From contig NZ_BOSH01000004.1 of assembly GCF_018403245.1 (NCBI RefSeq), forward strand, positions 186,001 through 250,000: 64,000 nucleotides of DNA, read 5' to 3'. A program made the position numbers and the translations under genes. The first letter of the stretch is position 1; each line of letters opens with the position of its first letter. The notes beneath the pieces are model-generated. The model was not told where the DNA came from and did not search any database. It worked only from the letters and a program-made list of their open reading frames with translations. Shown one piece after another: positions 55,058 through 64,000 of the stretch. This DNA is from Paenibacillus sp. J2TS4. GTDB lineage: Bacteria > Bacillota > Bacilli > Paenibacillales > NBRC-103111.

Positions 55058-55443
55058 CTGAGAGATTTTCGATAAGTCAGCTGTATCCCCATGCCATTCG
55101 ACCTGCCTCTTCGCATAATACGAATGGACCGTCTGCTCCAGGGAAGTCTGGAGGGGACTCTTTTCAGAAGCTGCTGGATCAAGAACTAGTCAAATTCAGT
55201 CATCATGCGGAAGTTCGTCTCAAGCAGAGAGGAATTCGGATTCAGCCGGAGCAAATGGCGCAAATTGCCAACGCCGTGGATAAGGCCGCTTCCAAAGGAG
55301 CCAAGGATTCCCTCATCATTATGAATAATGTTGCATTAATTGTGAACATCAGCAATAAAACGGTCGTTACGGCATTGGACAAAAATTCTATGAAGGACAA
55401 TGTATTCACCCAAATCGACAGCGCTATTGTTCTTTCATCGTAG
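55054..55443 (+). CDS. Flagellar operon protein, TIGR02530 family
   Basis: A 129-residue protein encoded between flgD and flgE in many Firmicutes. The recognisable part is the second half: FSHHAEVRLKQRGIRIQPEQ, IANAVDKAASKGAKDSLIIM and KTVVTALDKNSMKDNVFTQI. Its role is not well defined; a hook assembly function is likely from position. It overlaps flgD by 4 bp. Confidence 0.9.
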   Translation: MTERFSISQLYPHAIRPASSHNTNGPSAPGKSGGDSFQKLLDQELVKFSHHAEVRLKQRGIRIQPEQMAQIANAVDKAASKGAKDSLIIMNNVALIVNISNKTVVTALDKNSMKDNVFTQIDSAIVLSS

Positions 55444-55540
55444 GCCGGCCCTACAACTGGAGGCCTGAGGCCGCAGACCGATTGAAGCGGCCTGTCCACG
55501 CCGGACCTTTTTCCAACTAATTCAAAGGAGGACTATTGCT

Positions 55541-56356
55541 ATGCTTAGATCATTGTATTCCGGTGTCTCCGGTATGCGCGGTTTTCAAACAAAGCTGGAC
55601 GTTATCGGAAACAACATTGCCAACGTGAATACGGTTGGTTTTAAAGGCAGCCGAGTCATGTTTCAGGATATTCTCAGTCAGACTGTATCCGGAGTGACGG
55701 CATCAACCGATGAGAGGGGAGGAGTCAATGCGAAGCAGATCGGTTTGGGAGTGGCGATTTCCGCCATTGATACGCTCCATACGCCAGGAAGCGCCATGAC
55801 GACTAATGATCCTATGGACATGCGAATTAATGGAGATGGATTTTTCGCGGTGAAGGTTTCGGAGGATCAGGAAATTCCTTATTTGACCCGCGCTGGAGAT
55901 TTCACGCTGGATGCGAACCGGAATCTCGTAACCAAGAGCGGACTCTTCGTATGCGGTGTAGGCGGGGATCCGATTCAGCTGGATGAAGATATCGTATCCT
56001 TCACCATTGGCCAGGATGGCAGCATTATTGCGATCAACGCGGACGGGGAGCCGGAAGAGACTGATTTTCAAATTGGAGTCGTTAAGATAGCCAATCCCGC
56101 CGGCTTGGAAAAAATCGGAGGCAGCCTGTACCGGACCACCCCTAACGCCCATCCGGAAGATATTGAAGTCGTCGAGCCCGGAGATGAGGAAACCGGAACC
56201 GGAACGATTGTGGTCGGGCAGTTGGAGATGTCCAACGTCGATTTGACAGCCGAATTTACTGAAATGATCGTAGCACAGCGCGGATTCCAGGCTAACTCTC
56301 GAATCATTACTACTTCCGACGAAGTGCTTCAAGAGATTGTTAACCTGAAACGATAA
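55541..56356 (+). CDS. flgE: Flagellar hook protein FlgE (FlgG-like)
   Basis: A 271-residue axial protein of the FlgE/FlgF/FlgG family. The N-terminal rod motif is SLYSGVSGMRGFQTKLDVIG followed by NNIANVNTVGFKGSRVMFQD; the C-terminal motif is FTEMIVAQRGFQANSRIITT. By position it is the hook protein (called FlgE in B. subtilis), although its length is closer to FlgG. AAAGGAGG precedes the ATG. Confidence 0.92.
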   Translation: MLRSLYSGVSGMRGFQTKLDVIGNNIANVNTVGFKGSRVMFQDILSQTVSGVTASTDERGGVNAKQIGLGVAISAIDTLHTPGSAMTTNDPMDMRINGDGFFAVKVSEDQEIPYLTRAGDFTLDANRNLVTKSGLFVCGVGGDPIQLDEDIVSFTIGQDGSIIAINADGEPEETDFQIGVVKIANPAGLEKIGGSLYRTTPNAHPEDIEVVEPGDEETGTGTIVVGQLEMSNVDLTAEFTEMIVAQRGFQANSRIITTSDEVLQEIVNLKR

Positions 56357-56418
56357 AACTTTTAGAGGATAGGGGGGCGGCTCGCCCGCCCCTACTGACT
56401 CTCTACGGAGGGAACGCT

Positions 56419-56640
56419 TTGATTTCCGTAACCCGCTTGAACGGTAAGCCGATTACAGTAAATGCCTTATTAATCGAGACGATAGAAGAAACGCCGGATA
56501 CGATGATTACTTTGATTACGGGGAAAAAAATAATGGTGCTTGAGAAAGTTCCGGAAACCGTAAATAAGGTTCAACAATATGTACAATCCATTGGTTTGAT
56601 CAGTAGTCAGTTATTACGGACGGATTCGGGGGGAGTTTAG
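56419..56640 (+). CDS. swrD: FlbD/SwrD family flagellar protein
   Basis: A 73-residue protein (MISVTRLNGKPITVNALLIE, then TLITGKKIMVLEKVPETV). In B. subtilis SwrD raises flagellar motor torque for swarming. The start is TTG 56419 after ACGGAGGGAA. Its stop abuts the fliL GTG. Confidence 0.9.
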   Translation: MISVTRLNGKPITVNALLIETIEETPDTMITLITGKKIMVLEKVPETVNKVQQYVQSIGLISSQLLRTDSGGV

Positions 56641-57096
56641 GTGCTAAAAAGTAGAGTCTTTCAAATCGTCGTTGCGATGCTGATCGTTATAACGCTAATT
56701 CTCACCGCTTCCGTGTTGATATGGAATTTGATGGAGCAAAAAAGCTCCAAGGCAGGGAATTCAGCAGAAGTCGCCGCCGAGGTGCCTGCCTCTCAGGTGA
56801 AGGAAATGACGTACTTCCTGAATGAGATTCTTACGAATCTGGCGGACAAAAACAGGTTTGTCAAAGCAGGCTTCGCTTTTGAGATGACTTCGATGAAGGC
56901 CAAAGAAGAAATTGAGAATTTGGATTTCAAAGTAAAAGGAATTATAAATCGGACTTTGGCCGAAATGACGCCGGAACAAATTACGGGAGAAAAAGGTCAG
57001 GATCATTTGACTGCCGTATTGATGGATAAACTTAATCCTTACTTGAACGATGGCCAAATCAAACAGGTGTGGATCACCGAAATAGTGTTGCCATAG
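56641..57096 (+). CDS. fliL: Flagellar basal body-associated protein FliL
   Basis: A 151-residue single-pass membrane protein that surrounds the stator. The membrane segment is at residues about 7-28 (IVVAMLIVITLILTASVLIW), and the periplasmic-side domain ends IKQVWITEIVLP. The start is GTG 56641, immediately after the swrD stop. Confidence 0.93.
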   Translation: MLKSRVFQIVVAMLIVITLILTASVLIWNLMEQKSSKAGNSAEVAAEVPASQVKEMTYFLNEILTNLADKNRFVKAGFAFEMTSMKAKEEIENLDFKVKGIINRTLAEMTPEQITGEKGQDHLTAVLMDKLNPYLNDGQIKQVWITEIVLP

Positions 57097-57130
57097 GCAC
57101 AATGTTTTCCGGTTAAAGGGGGTGGCTGTA

Positions 57131-58129
57131 TTGGTTGACGTGCTTTCGCAAAATGAGATTGATGCCCTGCTGGCGGCCTTGTCGTCAGGGGAAATGGATG
57201 CGGAAGAGCTTAAGAAGGAAGACAGTCAGAAGAAAATCCGATCCTATGATTTCAAAAGAGCTACCCGATTGTCTAAAGATCATTTGCGCAGTTTGACGCG
57301 GATACACGAAAACTTTGCGAGATATTTAACGACGTACTTTTCCACCCAGCTCCGCACATTTGTTCAAATAAACGTGGTACAGGTGGAACAGCTTCCATAC
57401 GACGAGTTTATTCGCTCCATCCCGAAGATGACGATCTTGAATATTTTTGAAGCGGAGCCGTTGGAAGGTCGCATGGTGCTGGAGGTCCATCCCAATGTAG
57501 CGTTCGCCATGCTGGACCGCTTGCTGGGAGGAGTGGGGTTATCCCCGATGAGGGTGAGCACTTTGACCGAGATCGAGGCGATCATAATGGAGCGGATCTT
57601 CGGTCGAGCGCTGGAATCGTTGCAGGATGCCTGGAAGACGGTTATCGACCTGCATCCGAAGCTGGAGACGTTAGAGACGAATCCGCAATTTATGCAGATT
57701 GCTTCGGCGAACGATACTATCGCGCTGATCTCGTTAAGTACTAAAATAGGCGATACTTCTGGAATGATCAATATTTGTATTCCTCATGTCGTCATTGAAC
57801 CCATCATGCAGCGGCTGTCCGTTCATCATATGTTCGTTACCCAGAAGAAAGCGAAATCCGATGAGGAGTCGGAAATACTGCAAGCCAGAGTCAGTCAGGC
57901 CAAGCTTCCGATTGTTGCCGAGCTCGGACATTCTCAGCTGACGGTCAGTGAATTTCTCGGGCTCGCACAAGGCGACGTCATTACGTTGAACAAGCTGGTC
58001 GGAGAAGGGTTGGCGATCAGGGTAGGGGATAAATTGAAATTTATCGGGGTCCCCGGGACGGTAAAAGGTAAATCGGCCGTTCAGATAACGGATATTGTCA
58101 GTGAAGGAGTGGAAGAGGATGACGAATAA
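57131..58129 (+). CDS. fliM: Flagellar motor switch protein FliM
   Basis: A 332-residue C-ring protein. The CheY-binding peptide VLSQNEIDALLAAL is at the N-terminus, the CheC-like domain includes GGVGLSPMRVSTLTEIEAII, and the SpoA domain is C-terminal. The start is TTG 57131, about nine bases after AAAGGGGG; a GTG at 57122 is too close to that site. The length equals that of B. subtilis FliM. It overlaps fliY by 11 nt. Confidence 0.95.
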   Translation: MVDVLSQNEIDALLAALSSGEMDAEELKKEDSQKKIRSYDFKRATRLSKDHLRSLTRIHENFARYLTTYFSTQLRTFVQINVVQVEQLPYDEFIRSIPKMTILNIFEAEPLEGRMVLEVHPNVAFAMLDRLLGGVGLSPMRVSTLTEIEAIIMERIFGRALESLQDAWKTVIDLHPKLETLETNPQFMQIASANDTIALISLSTKIGDTSGMINICIPHVVIEPIMQRLSVHHMFVTQKKAKSDEESEILQARVSQAKLPIVAELGHSQLTVSEFLGLAQGDVITLNKLVGEGLAIRVGDKLKFIGVPGTVKGKSAVQITDIVSEGVEEDDE

Positions 58130-59363
58130 TAAAGATTTCCTGTCTCAGGAAGAAATAGACGCTCTGCTGAACCAAACTTCGAACAACAGTTACGAAGATG
58201 AAGAAGATCACACGGACGTAGAGGACTATTTAACAACGATTGAACAGGATGCGCTGGGGGAAATCGGCAACATTTCATTCGGCAGCGCGGCGACGGCTTT
58301 ATCGACATTGCTGGGCAGAAAAGTCGATATTACCACCCCCAAGGTGAGTGCGATTTCGAAACAAAAGCTGAAGGATGAGTTTCCGAAGCCTCATGTAGCC
58401 GTACATGTCAATTATGTGGAGGGCTTCAATGGAGTGAACCTGCTCGTCATCAAAACCCGTGATGCTCAAGTAATCGCTAATTTGATGATGGGAGGAGACG
58501 GGACAGCACTGGACGAAGAACTGAGCGAGTTCCACATTAGCGCGGTGCAGGAAGCGATGAACCAGATGATGGGCTCGTCCGCGACCTCCATGTCGACCAT
58601 CTTTAATCGGTTCGTCAATATTTCTCCTCCAGGGATCGATATTCTCGATTTGGCGGAGCCGGACGAAACGGACAAGCTGCCTGATGAGCAAGTGTTTATC
58701 AAGGTATCGTTCCGGCTTACGATTAAAGATTTAATCGACTCGACCATAATGCAGCTTTTACCCGTACGCTTTGCCAGGGAAATGGTCTCTCTCCTGATGG
58801 GATCTCAGGATACGGAACCTAGCGCTCCGGCACCTGAACCGATCGAGGAGCCGCAGGCTCAGAGCGCTGCAACGGCAGCGTCCAGTCCGTCCGTGTCGGG
58901 CCCGCCTCCGGCTGCATCGATCCCGGCTGCACCAACTCAAGCCGAGACGGCTCCACCGTTTCCGCAGCCTGACATGGCTCCGCCGCATCAGCAGCCCGCT
59001 GCTGCCGGTCCGGCCAATTATGGGAATGTGCCGGTTCGCAATGTCAATGTTCAGCCGGTGCAATTCAGCAGCTTTGATCAAACCGCTTCGGTGCAGGCAG
59101 ACGATTCGAACCTGAATCTGTTGCTCGATATCCCGCTTAAAGTAACGGTAGAGCTGGGCAGGACACAAAAAGCGATTAAAGATATTTTGGACCTGTCGCA
59201 AGGCTCGATTATCGAGCTGGATAAGCTTGCCGGTGAGCCGGTTGATATTCTGGTCAACAATAAGCTGATTGCCAAGGGCGAGGTGGTCGTCATAGACGAA
59301 AACTTCGGAGTCCGTGTCACCGATATCGTAAATCCATTGGATCGAATTCAAAGATTACAATAA
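58119..59363 (+). CDS. fliY: Flagellar motor switch phosphatase FliY
   Basis: A 414-residue switch protein and CheY-P phosphatase. The N-terminal CheY-P binding motif is FLSQEEIDALLNQ. Two CheC-type phosphatase motifs are seen (LGEIGNISFGSAATALSTLL and AVQEAMNQMMGSSATSMSTI). A Pro/Ala-rich linker (about residues 230-310) joins a FliN/SpoA domain (LLDIPLKVTVELGRTQKAIK). The start is ATG 58119 after AAGGAG. Confidence 0.95.
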   Translation: MTNNKDFLSQEEIDALLNQTSNNSYEDEEDHTDVEDYLTTIEQDALGEIGNISFGSAATALSTLLGRKVDITTPKVSAISKQKLKDEFPKPHVAVHVNYVEGFNGVNLLVIKTRDAQVIANLMMGGDGTALDEELSEFHISAVQEAMNQMMGSSATSMSTIFNRFVNISPPGIDILDLAEPDETDKLPDEQVFIKVSFRLTIKDLIDSTIMQLLPVRFAREMVSLLMGSQDTEPSAPAPEPIEEPQAQSAATAASSPSVSGPPPAASIPAAPTQAETAPPFPQPDMAPPHQQPAAAGPANYGNVPVRNVNVQPVQFSSFDQTASVQADDSNLNLLLDIPLKVTVELGRTQKAIKDILDLSQGSIIELDKLAGEPVDILVNNKLIAKGEVVVIDENFGVRVTDIVNPLDRIQRLQ

Positions 59364-59390
59364 TACCAATTGAAAAGGGGACTGTTAGTA

Positions 59391-59753
59391 ATGGCTAACC
59401 GTATTTTAGTTGTGGATGACGCTGCTTTTATGAGAATGATGATCCGGGATATTCTCACCAAGAACGGATATGACGTTTGCGGGGAAGCCAATGATGGCTT
59501 TCAAGCGGTGGAGAAGTACAAAGAGCTTAAGCCGGATTTGATTACGATGGATATCACGATGCCCGAAATGGACGGAATCCAGGCGCTTAAAGAAATAAAG
59601 GCGATAGATCCCAACGCCAAAGTCATCATGTGCTCCGCAATGGGCCAGCAGGCTATGGTAATCGATGCGATTCAGGCTGGAGCCAAAGATTTCATTGTCA
59701 AGCCGTTCCAGGCGGATCGCGTAATCGAAGCCATTAAGAAAACGATGGGATAG
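59391..59753 (+). CDS. cheY: Chemotaxis response regulator CheY
   Basis: A 120-residue single receiver domain. ILVVDDAAFMRMMIRDIL, the phospho-acceptor DLITMDITMPEMDG and the KPF motif (FIVKPFQADRV) are present. The start is ATG 59391 with AAAAGGGG upstream. The product binds FliM and FliY encoded just before. Confidence 0.96.
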   Translation: MANRILVVDDAAFMRMMIRDILTKNGYDVCGEANDGFQAVEKYKELKPDLITMDITMPEMDGIQALKEIKAIDPNAKVIMCSAMGQQAMVIDAIQAGAKDFIVKPFQADRVIEAIKKTMG

Positions 59754-59760
59754 GCCCGTC

Positions 59761-60375
59761 GTGATCTGTGCGAATAGAACAGCCGGTTTGTCTGGCAGTG
59801 GGTTGCAAAGCAAAGTGGTTGCGGGAACTCTGGCTTTACTTGCTTTTGGCTTGATGTGCGGTTCCCGCTGTTTTGCCGAAGGGGAAGGGAACGATTTAGG
59901 CTACAGTGGGTTTGGCATGGTGTTCAAAGTAATCGTTTATCTAGTTCTTATTATCGGATTATTTCTCTTCATAATTAAGATGATGGCTCAAAAAAATAAA
60001 GGCTTTATGCCGGGCCGTACGATCAAAACATGGGGCGGAGTCTCCCTTGGGCAGAACAAGTCGGTTCAAATTGTGCAAATCGGACACTCTCTTTATGTAC
60101 TGGGAGTGGGGGACGAAATCCGGTTGCTCGAGAAAATCGATGATCTCGAGGAAATCGAGTATATCCGCAGCCAGAGCATGGTCGGAATAAATAATGAAAT
60201 GAAGGGATTTCCGTTGATCAGAAAATGGTTCGCACCTAAAAAAGCAGAGGAGGAAACTTCCGTTTCTTTCCAACAAATGTTTCAGCAAAGAATGGATCAA
60301 TTATCCGACCGCCATGACAGGGTCGAGCAATGGATTCATAAAGAAAACAAAACAGATCGGTCGGAGGAACGATGA
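59761..60375 (+). CDS. fliO: Flagellar biosynthetic protein FliO/FliZ
   Basis: A 204-residue membrane protein helping FliP assembly. It has a signal-like segment at residues about 18-38 (VVAGTLALLAFGLMCGSRCF), a membrane span at about 52-72 (KVIVYLVLIIGLFLFIIKMM), and a cytoplasmic FliO domain (TWGGVSLGQNKSVQIVQIGH, YVLGVGDEIRLLEKID). The GTG start at 59761 lacks a strong ribosome binding site and is uncertain. It overlaps fliP by 4 bp. Confidence 0.88.
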   Translation: MICANRTAGLSGSGLQSKVVAGTLALLAFGLMCGSRCFAEGEGNDLGYSGFGMVFKVIVYLVLIIGLFLFIIKMMAQKNKGFMPGRTIKTWGGVSLGQNKSVQIVQIGHSLYVLGVGDEIRLLEKIDDLEEIEYIRSQSMVGINNEMKGFPLIRKWFAPKKAEEETSVSFQQMFQQRMDQLSDRHDRVEQWIHKENKTDRSEER

Positions 60376-61148
60376 AAAGAAATAAACGGCTTGTGTTGTT
60401 TGGAGTCGTTCTGCTGCTATCCTTCCTGTTTGCGGATCAGAGCTTTGCGGAGGATGCGGCGCCTCTTCCGATTCCTAACATCAATCTAGATATCGGCGGC
60501 GGAACGGACGATCCTAGCGGGGTTTCCAGCACGGTCTCGATCGTTCTGCTCATCACCATTTTGAGCCTGGCACCGGCCATCCTCGTTCTGATGACGAGCT
60601 TTACACGCATCGTCATCGTACTCGGATTTGTCCGGACCTCCCTGTCGACCCAGCAGATGCCTCCGAACCAGGTGCTGATCGGCTTGGCATTGTTCTTAAC
60701 CTTGTTCGTCATGTCGCCGACGTTGGCGGAGATCAACAATGTCGCATTCCAGCCTTATATGGCGGGGGAGATAACTCAGAACGAAGCTTTGAGCCGGGCG
60801 GCGCTTCCATTGAAGGAATTCATGGGCAAGCATACACGGGAGAAAGACTTAAAGCTCTTTTTGGACTACTCTCAGGCCGACAGGCCAACCGGAATCGCAG
60901 ATACGCCGCTGACGGCTCTCATTCCCGCCTTCGCAATCAGCGAGCTGAAATCAGCCTTTCAGATGGGATTCATGATCTTTGTCCCATTTCTCGTTATCGA
61001 CATGGTCATTGCCAGTACGTTGATGTCGATGGGGATGATGATGCTGCCTCCGGTCATGATTTCGCTGCCTTTCAAAGTACTGCTGTTTATTCTGGTCGAT
61101 GGCTGGTACTTGGTGGTTAAATCGCTGCTGGTCAGTTTTAATACCTGA
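60372..61148 (+). CDS. fliP: Flagellar export gate protein FliP
   Basis: A 258-residue export gate subunit. An N-terminal signal peptide ends at ADQSFAEDAA; four membrane spans follow, with TSFTRIVIVLGFVRTSLSTQ and PPNQVLIGLALFLTLFVMSP as family marks. ATGA overlap with fliO. Confidence 0.96.
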   Translation: MKRNKRLVLFGVVLLLSFLFADQSFAEDAAPLPIPNINLDIGGGTDDPSGVSSTVSIVLLITILSLAPAILVLMTSFTRIVIVLGFVRTSLSTQQMPPNQVLIGLALFLTLFVMSPTLAEINNVAFQPYMAGEITQNEALSRAALPLKEFMGKHTREKDLKLFLDYSQADRPTGIADTPLTALIPAFAISELKSAFQMGFMIFVPFLVIDMVIASTLMSMGMMMLPPVMISLPFKVLLFILVDGWYLVVKSLLVSFNT

Positions 61149-61178
61149 CAAGTCCAATAGATGACAGGAGGGAACCCC

Positions 61179-61448
61179 ATGGCTTCAGATTTTGTTATAC
61201 GGCTGGCGGGCGAGGCGGTATATACCGTATTAAAGGCCAGCGCTCCCATGCTGGTTGTTGCGCTGGTCGTAGGTTTAGCGATCAGCATCTTTCAAGCGAC
61301 TACCCAAATTCAGGAGCAGACCCTTGCTTTCGTACCCAAAATTGTCGCGGTTTTGTTAACGGTTCTATTATTCGGGCCGTGGATTCTGACGACGATGGTC
61401 GATTTTACATTTAATTTATTTAGCAACTTACATAAGTATATTGGTTAG
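61179..61448 (+). CDS. fliQ: Flagellar export gate protein FliQ
   Basis: An 89-residue protein with two membrane spans; ISIFQATTQIQEQTLAFVPK is diagnostic. The start is ATG 61179 with AGGAGGG upstream; the in-frame ATG at 61161 lies before that site. Confidence 0.94.
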   Translation: MASDFVIRLAGEAVYTVLKASAPMLVVALVVGLAISIFQATTQIQEQTLAFVPKIVAVLLTVLLFGPWILTTMVDFTFNLFSNLHKYIG

Positions 61449-61460
61449 GGCTGGAAATTG

Positions 61461-62249
61461 ATGGAGTTGTTTTTGCAGTATTTTCCTAACGCGATGCTCC
61501 TTTTTTGCAGAATCACTTCCTTTTTTCTGGTAGCGCCGGTTTTCACGGCTAGAAACGTTCCCATGCAATTTAAAATAGGGCTGTCTTTTTTCCTTACATT
61601 AATGGCGATTTCGGCTATCGGCGAGGCCCCTATTCCGATGGATGGAGAATACCTGCTCTCGATTATTAAAGAAATATTAATCGGATTGCTGCTTGGATTA
61701 ATTGCGAATCTATTTTTTACGGCGGTCCAGATTGCCGGTGCGTTCATCGATGTCCAGATCGGGTTTGCGATGGCCAATGTCATTGACCCGATGACGGGAG
61801 TCCAGACTCCATTGCTGGGGAATTTTAAATACTTCATTGCCTTGCTGCTGTTTCTAAGCTTTAACGGACATCATTTGCTTATCCAGGCCATTGTGGACAG
61901 CTATGAATGGGTTCCGCTCTCTAACGATTTGTTTGCCCATATCTATCAGGGACAGGTCAGTGAGTTTTTTCTGCAATCATTTATTAAAGCTTTCGCTCTG
62001 GCGTTCCAAATGGCCGCACCGTTAGTAGCCTCCTTGTTCCTGGTTGATGTCGGGTTAGGGGTGCTGGCCAGAACGGCCCCGCAATTCAATATTTTCGTCT
62101 TGGGAATCCCTATGAAAATATTGGTAGGCCTGCTGCTGCTTTTTCTGTTTGTTCCGGGAATGTACAACCTGTTTTCGGATCTGTTCCGGACGCTGTTCGA
62201 GTATGTAACCAGGTTGTTGGAACTTCTGGCCATGCGGGGATCATCTTAG
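61461..62249 (+). CDS. fliR: Flagellar export gate protein FliR
   Basis: A 262-residue polytopic protein with about six spans. Markers are ITSFFLVAPVFTARNVPMQF near the N-terminus and LGVLARTAPQFNIFVLGIPM. The ATG at 61461 follows GGGCTGGAAA; an in-frame TTG lies three bases upstream. Confidence 0.94.
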   Translation: MELFLQYFPNAMLLFCRITSFFLVAPVFTARNVPMQFKIGLSFFLTLMAISAIGEAPIPMDGEYLLSIIKEILIGLLLGLIANLFFTAVQIAGAFIDVQIGFAMANVIDPMTGVQTPLLGNFKYFIALLLFLSFNGHHLLIQAIVDSYEWVPLSNDLFAHIYQGQVSEFFLQSFIKAFALAFQMAAPLVASLFLVDVGLGVLARTAPQFNIFVLGIPMKILVGLLLLFLFVPGMYNLFSDLFRTLFEYVTRLLELLAMRGSS

Positions 62250-62280
62250 TTTGCTTAGAAGCGTATGGAGGGATGAACCG

Positions 62281-63372
62281 GTGTCCACTTATCGATGGCA
62301 GATGGATCTGCAGCTGTTCTCGCAGGAAAAAACGGAGCCGGCCACCCCGAAGAAAAAACGGGAAGCTCGGCAAAAAGGGCAGGTTGCCAAAAGTATGGAG
62401 CTGCCCGGAGCCCTAGTTCTCTTCTTTACATTTGTCGCATTTCTGCTGTTTGGAGGTTTCCTGAAGGAGCGGTTTTTCGAGCTGTTTACTTTAACGCTGA
62501 ACGATTACATGCTGATGAGCGTGACTATTCCAAACACGACTGCATTGTTTAACACATTGATGATCGACGGGTTGATTATGCTTTCCCCCATTCTTCTCTT
62601 TGCTGTCGTTATGGCAGTAATAGGGAATTACGTGCAGGTTGGCGTATTGTTCACCGGAGAGCCTTTAAAGATGAAGCTGAACAAGCTGAATCCGGTGGAA
62701 GGAGCCAAAAAAATGTTCGGGCTGCGGTCTCTCGTTCAATTTCTCAAAACGGTTTTCAAATTAATTGTTATTGGGACGATCGTATTTGTTACTCTTTGGG
62801 GCAAAAAACGGGAACTGATGGGCCTCGCTCATCTTCCGTTGGAATCGATCCTGTCGTTCGTTGCGAAGGTTATGGTGGAGCTGGGGGTCAAAATCGGACT
62901 CGTTCTAATCGTACTGGCCATTTTTGATTATATGTATCAGAAATACGAGCACGAAAAAGGCTTGCGGATGTCCAAGCAGGATATTAAAGACGAATATAAA
63001 AAGACCGAGGGAGATCCGCTGATCAAATCCAAAATTAAGGAAAGGCAGCGGAGAATGGCTATGCAGCGGATGATGCAGGAAGTTCCGAAGGCGGACGTCA
63101 TTATTACGAACCCGACTCACTATGCCGTGGCGCTGAAATATGAGTCCGGGAAGATGGAGGCTCCTACGGTTATTGCCAAAGGTGCCGATTATGTCGCCCT
63201 CAAAATCAGGGAAATTGGCAAAGCGAACGGCATCGTTATTATGGAAAACAAACCGTTGGCCAGAGCACTGTATGATCGGGTGGAATTGAACGAATCGATT
63301 CCAGGGGACTTGTTTCAAGCGGTCGCCGAAGTATTGGCCTATGTGTTTAAGCTAAAGGGCAAAGTCAATTAA
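62281..63372 (+). CDS. flhB: Flagellar export switch protein FlhB
   Basis: A 363-residue membrane protein that changes export specificity after autocleavage at NPTH (Asn277-Pro278 in VIITNPTHYAVALKYE). The N-terminus EKTEPATPKKKREARQKGQV is typical; four membrane spans follow. The start is GTG 62281 after GGAGGGATGAACCG. Its C-terminal domain is paralogous to YlqH at 24.7 kb. Confidence 0.96.
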   Translation: MSTYRWQMDLQLFSQEKTEPATPKKKREARQKGQVAKSMELPGALVLFFTFVAFLLFGGFLKERFFELFTLTLNDYMLMSVTIPNTTALFNTLMIDGLIMLSPILLFAVVMAVIGNYVQVGVLFTGEPLKMKLNKLNPVEGAKKMFGLRSLVQFLKTVFKLIVIGTIVFVTLWGKKRELMGLAHLPLESILSFVAKVMVELGVKIGLVLIVLAIFDYMYQKYEHEKGLRMSKQDIKDEYKKTEGDPLIKSKIKERQRRMAMQRMMQEVPKADVIITNPTHYAVALKYESGKMEAPTVIAKGADYVALKIREIGKANGIVIMENKPLARALYDRVELNESIPGDLFQAVAEVLAYVFKLKGKVN

Positions 63373-63405
63373 GTGCATGAATGTGCAATTGGAGGAGACT
63401 AAACA

Positions 63406-64000
63406 GTGAAAGTACGGGATTTATTGATCTTGGTCGGAATAATCGGGATCGTTCTGATGATGGTCGTTCCGGTTCCCATTCCTTTGCTAGACGTTCTCCT
63501 CATTATTAACATTACGTTGGCGTTAACGATTCTGCTTGTTGCGATGAATACGAAGGAAGCTCTGCAGTTTTCGGTCTTCCCGTCCTTGCTGCTCGTGACG
63601 ACGCTTTATCGGTTGGCGTTGAACATTTCGACAACGAGAAATATTTTGTCGGAGGCCGAGGCGGGGCAAGTCGTTGACACCTTCGGAGGCTTTGTAGCAA
63701 ATGGAAACATTGTCGTCGGACTGGTCGTCTTTCTGATTCTTGTTATTATTCAATTCATCGTCATTACTAAAGGTTCGGAGCGGGTAGCGGAAGTGGCGGC
63801 ACGCTTCACCCTGGATGCGATGCCGGGTAAGCAGATGAGTATTGACGCTGATTTGAATGCGGGTCTCATTAACGAAACCCAAGCCAGAGACCGCCGGAGC
63901 AAGATCGAGCGGGAGGCTGATTTTTACGGAGCGATGGATGGAGCCAGTAAATTTGTCAAAGGAGATGCCATCGCCGGAATTATCATTTTAATAATCAATC
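63406..64000 (+). CDS. flhA: Flagellar export gate protein FlhA (5' part)
   Basis: The first 198 codons of the large export gate subunit; the frame is open to the window edge. [40 protein letters not shown] and the FHIPEP-region motif [20 protein letters not shown] are clear. The start is GTG 63406 after GGAGGAGA. Confidence 0.96.
   Translation, partial: MKVRDLLILVGIIGIVLMMVVPVPIPLLDVLLIINITLALTILLVAMNTKEALQFSVFPSLLLVTTLYRLALNISTTRNILSEAEAGQVVDTFGGFVANGNIVVGLVVFLILVIIQFIVITKGSERVAEVAARFTLDAMPGKQMSIDADLNAGLINETQARDRRSKIEREADFYGAMDGASKFVKGDAIAGIIILIIN

Noticed and set aside
1..64000. tRNA or rRNA genes
   Set aside because: No tRNA-like cloverleaf with a TTCGANTC arm and no rRNA segment was recognised anywhere in the window.

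Overview
The window looks like the chromosome of a Gram-positive, motile, endospore-former-type member of the Bacillales, most likely Paenibacillus or a close relative. The basis is gene order and protein character: ylxM-ffh-rpsP-khpA-rimM-trmD-rplS-lepB-rbgA-rnhB-ylqG-ylqH, then sucCD-dprA-topA-trmFO-xerC-hslV-hslU-codY, then a fla/che operon starting at flgB. This follows the Bacillus subtilis order closely. Purine-rich ribosome binding sites and many TTG/GTG starts fit the same group. The genus is an inference from gene content, not from a marker gene.

Layout. 1-2.6 kb: two terminators of an upstream unit, a c-di-AMP (ydaO/yuaA-type) riboswitch, a secreted 3D-domain protein, and a convergent lipoprotein polysaccharide deacetylase. 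2.9-12.2 kb: the SRP/ribosome-maturation cluster, split between trmD and rplS by a three-gene sugar ABC importer (6.86-9.93 kb). 12.3-19.3 kb: a YesM-type sensor kinase, a YesN-type AraC regulator and a second three-gene sugar importer, placed between rbgA and rnhB. 19.3-21.8 kb: a gene-poor stretch with an IS1595-like protein that appears to have lost its catalytic residues, next to a 15-bp tandem repeat array. 21.9-26.5 kb: rnhB, ylqG, ylqH, yraN and three small hypothetical genes.

26.8-33.3 kb is the most unusual part. The yifB (Mg chelatase-like/ComM family) gene is intact at 31.75-33.32 kb on the minus strand. Its 3' half plus downstream flank is repeated almost identically at 26.8-27.8 kb. 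Between the copies lies an AT-rich accessory module: the broken tail of a gene, a phage-type HTH repressor with its own inverted-repeat operator, a BRO-N/KilAC-type antirepressor, a small unknown gene, and a large HEPN protein resembling the ApeA family of anti-phage proteins (R403-x4-H408). No integrase or transposase is present in the module.

33.5-45.2 kb: a small zinc-ribbon protein, succinyl-CoA synthetase, DprA, topoisomerase I, TrmFO, XerC, HslVU and CodY. 45.3-64.0 kb: an uninterrupted flagellar/chemotaxis operon from flgB to flhA, with flhA running off the right edge. It encodes the rod and MS ring (flgB, flgC, fliE, fliF), the switch (fliG, fliM, fliY), the export ATPase complex (fliH, fliI, fliJ), hook assembly (fliK, flgD, flgE), stator/basal-body-associated proteins (MotE-like, FliL, SwrD/FlbD), cheY and the export gate (fliO/Z, fliP, fliQ, fliR, flhB, flhA).

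All calls rest on reading the sequence and recalled family knowledge; no database search was run. No rRNA, tRNA or CRISPR array was recognised.
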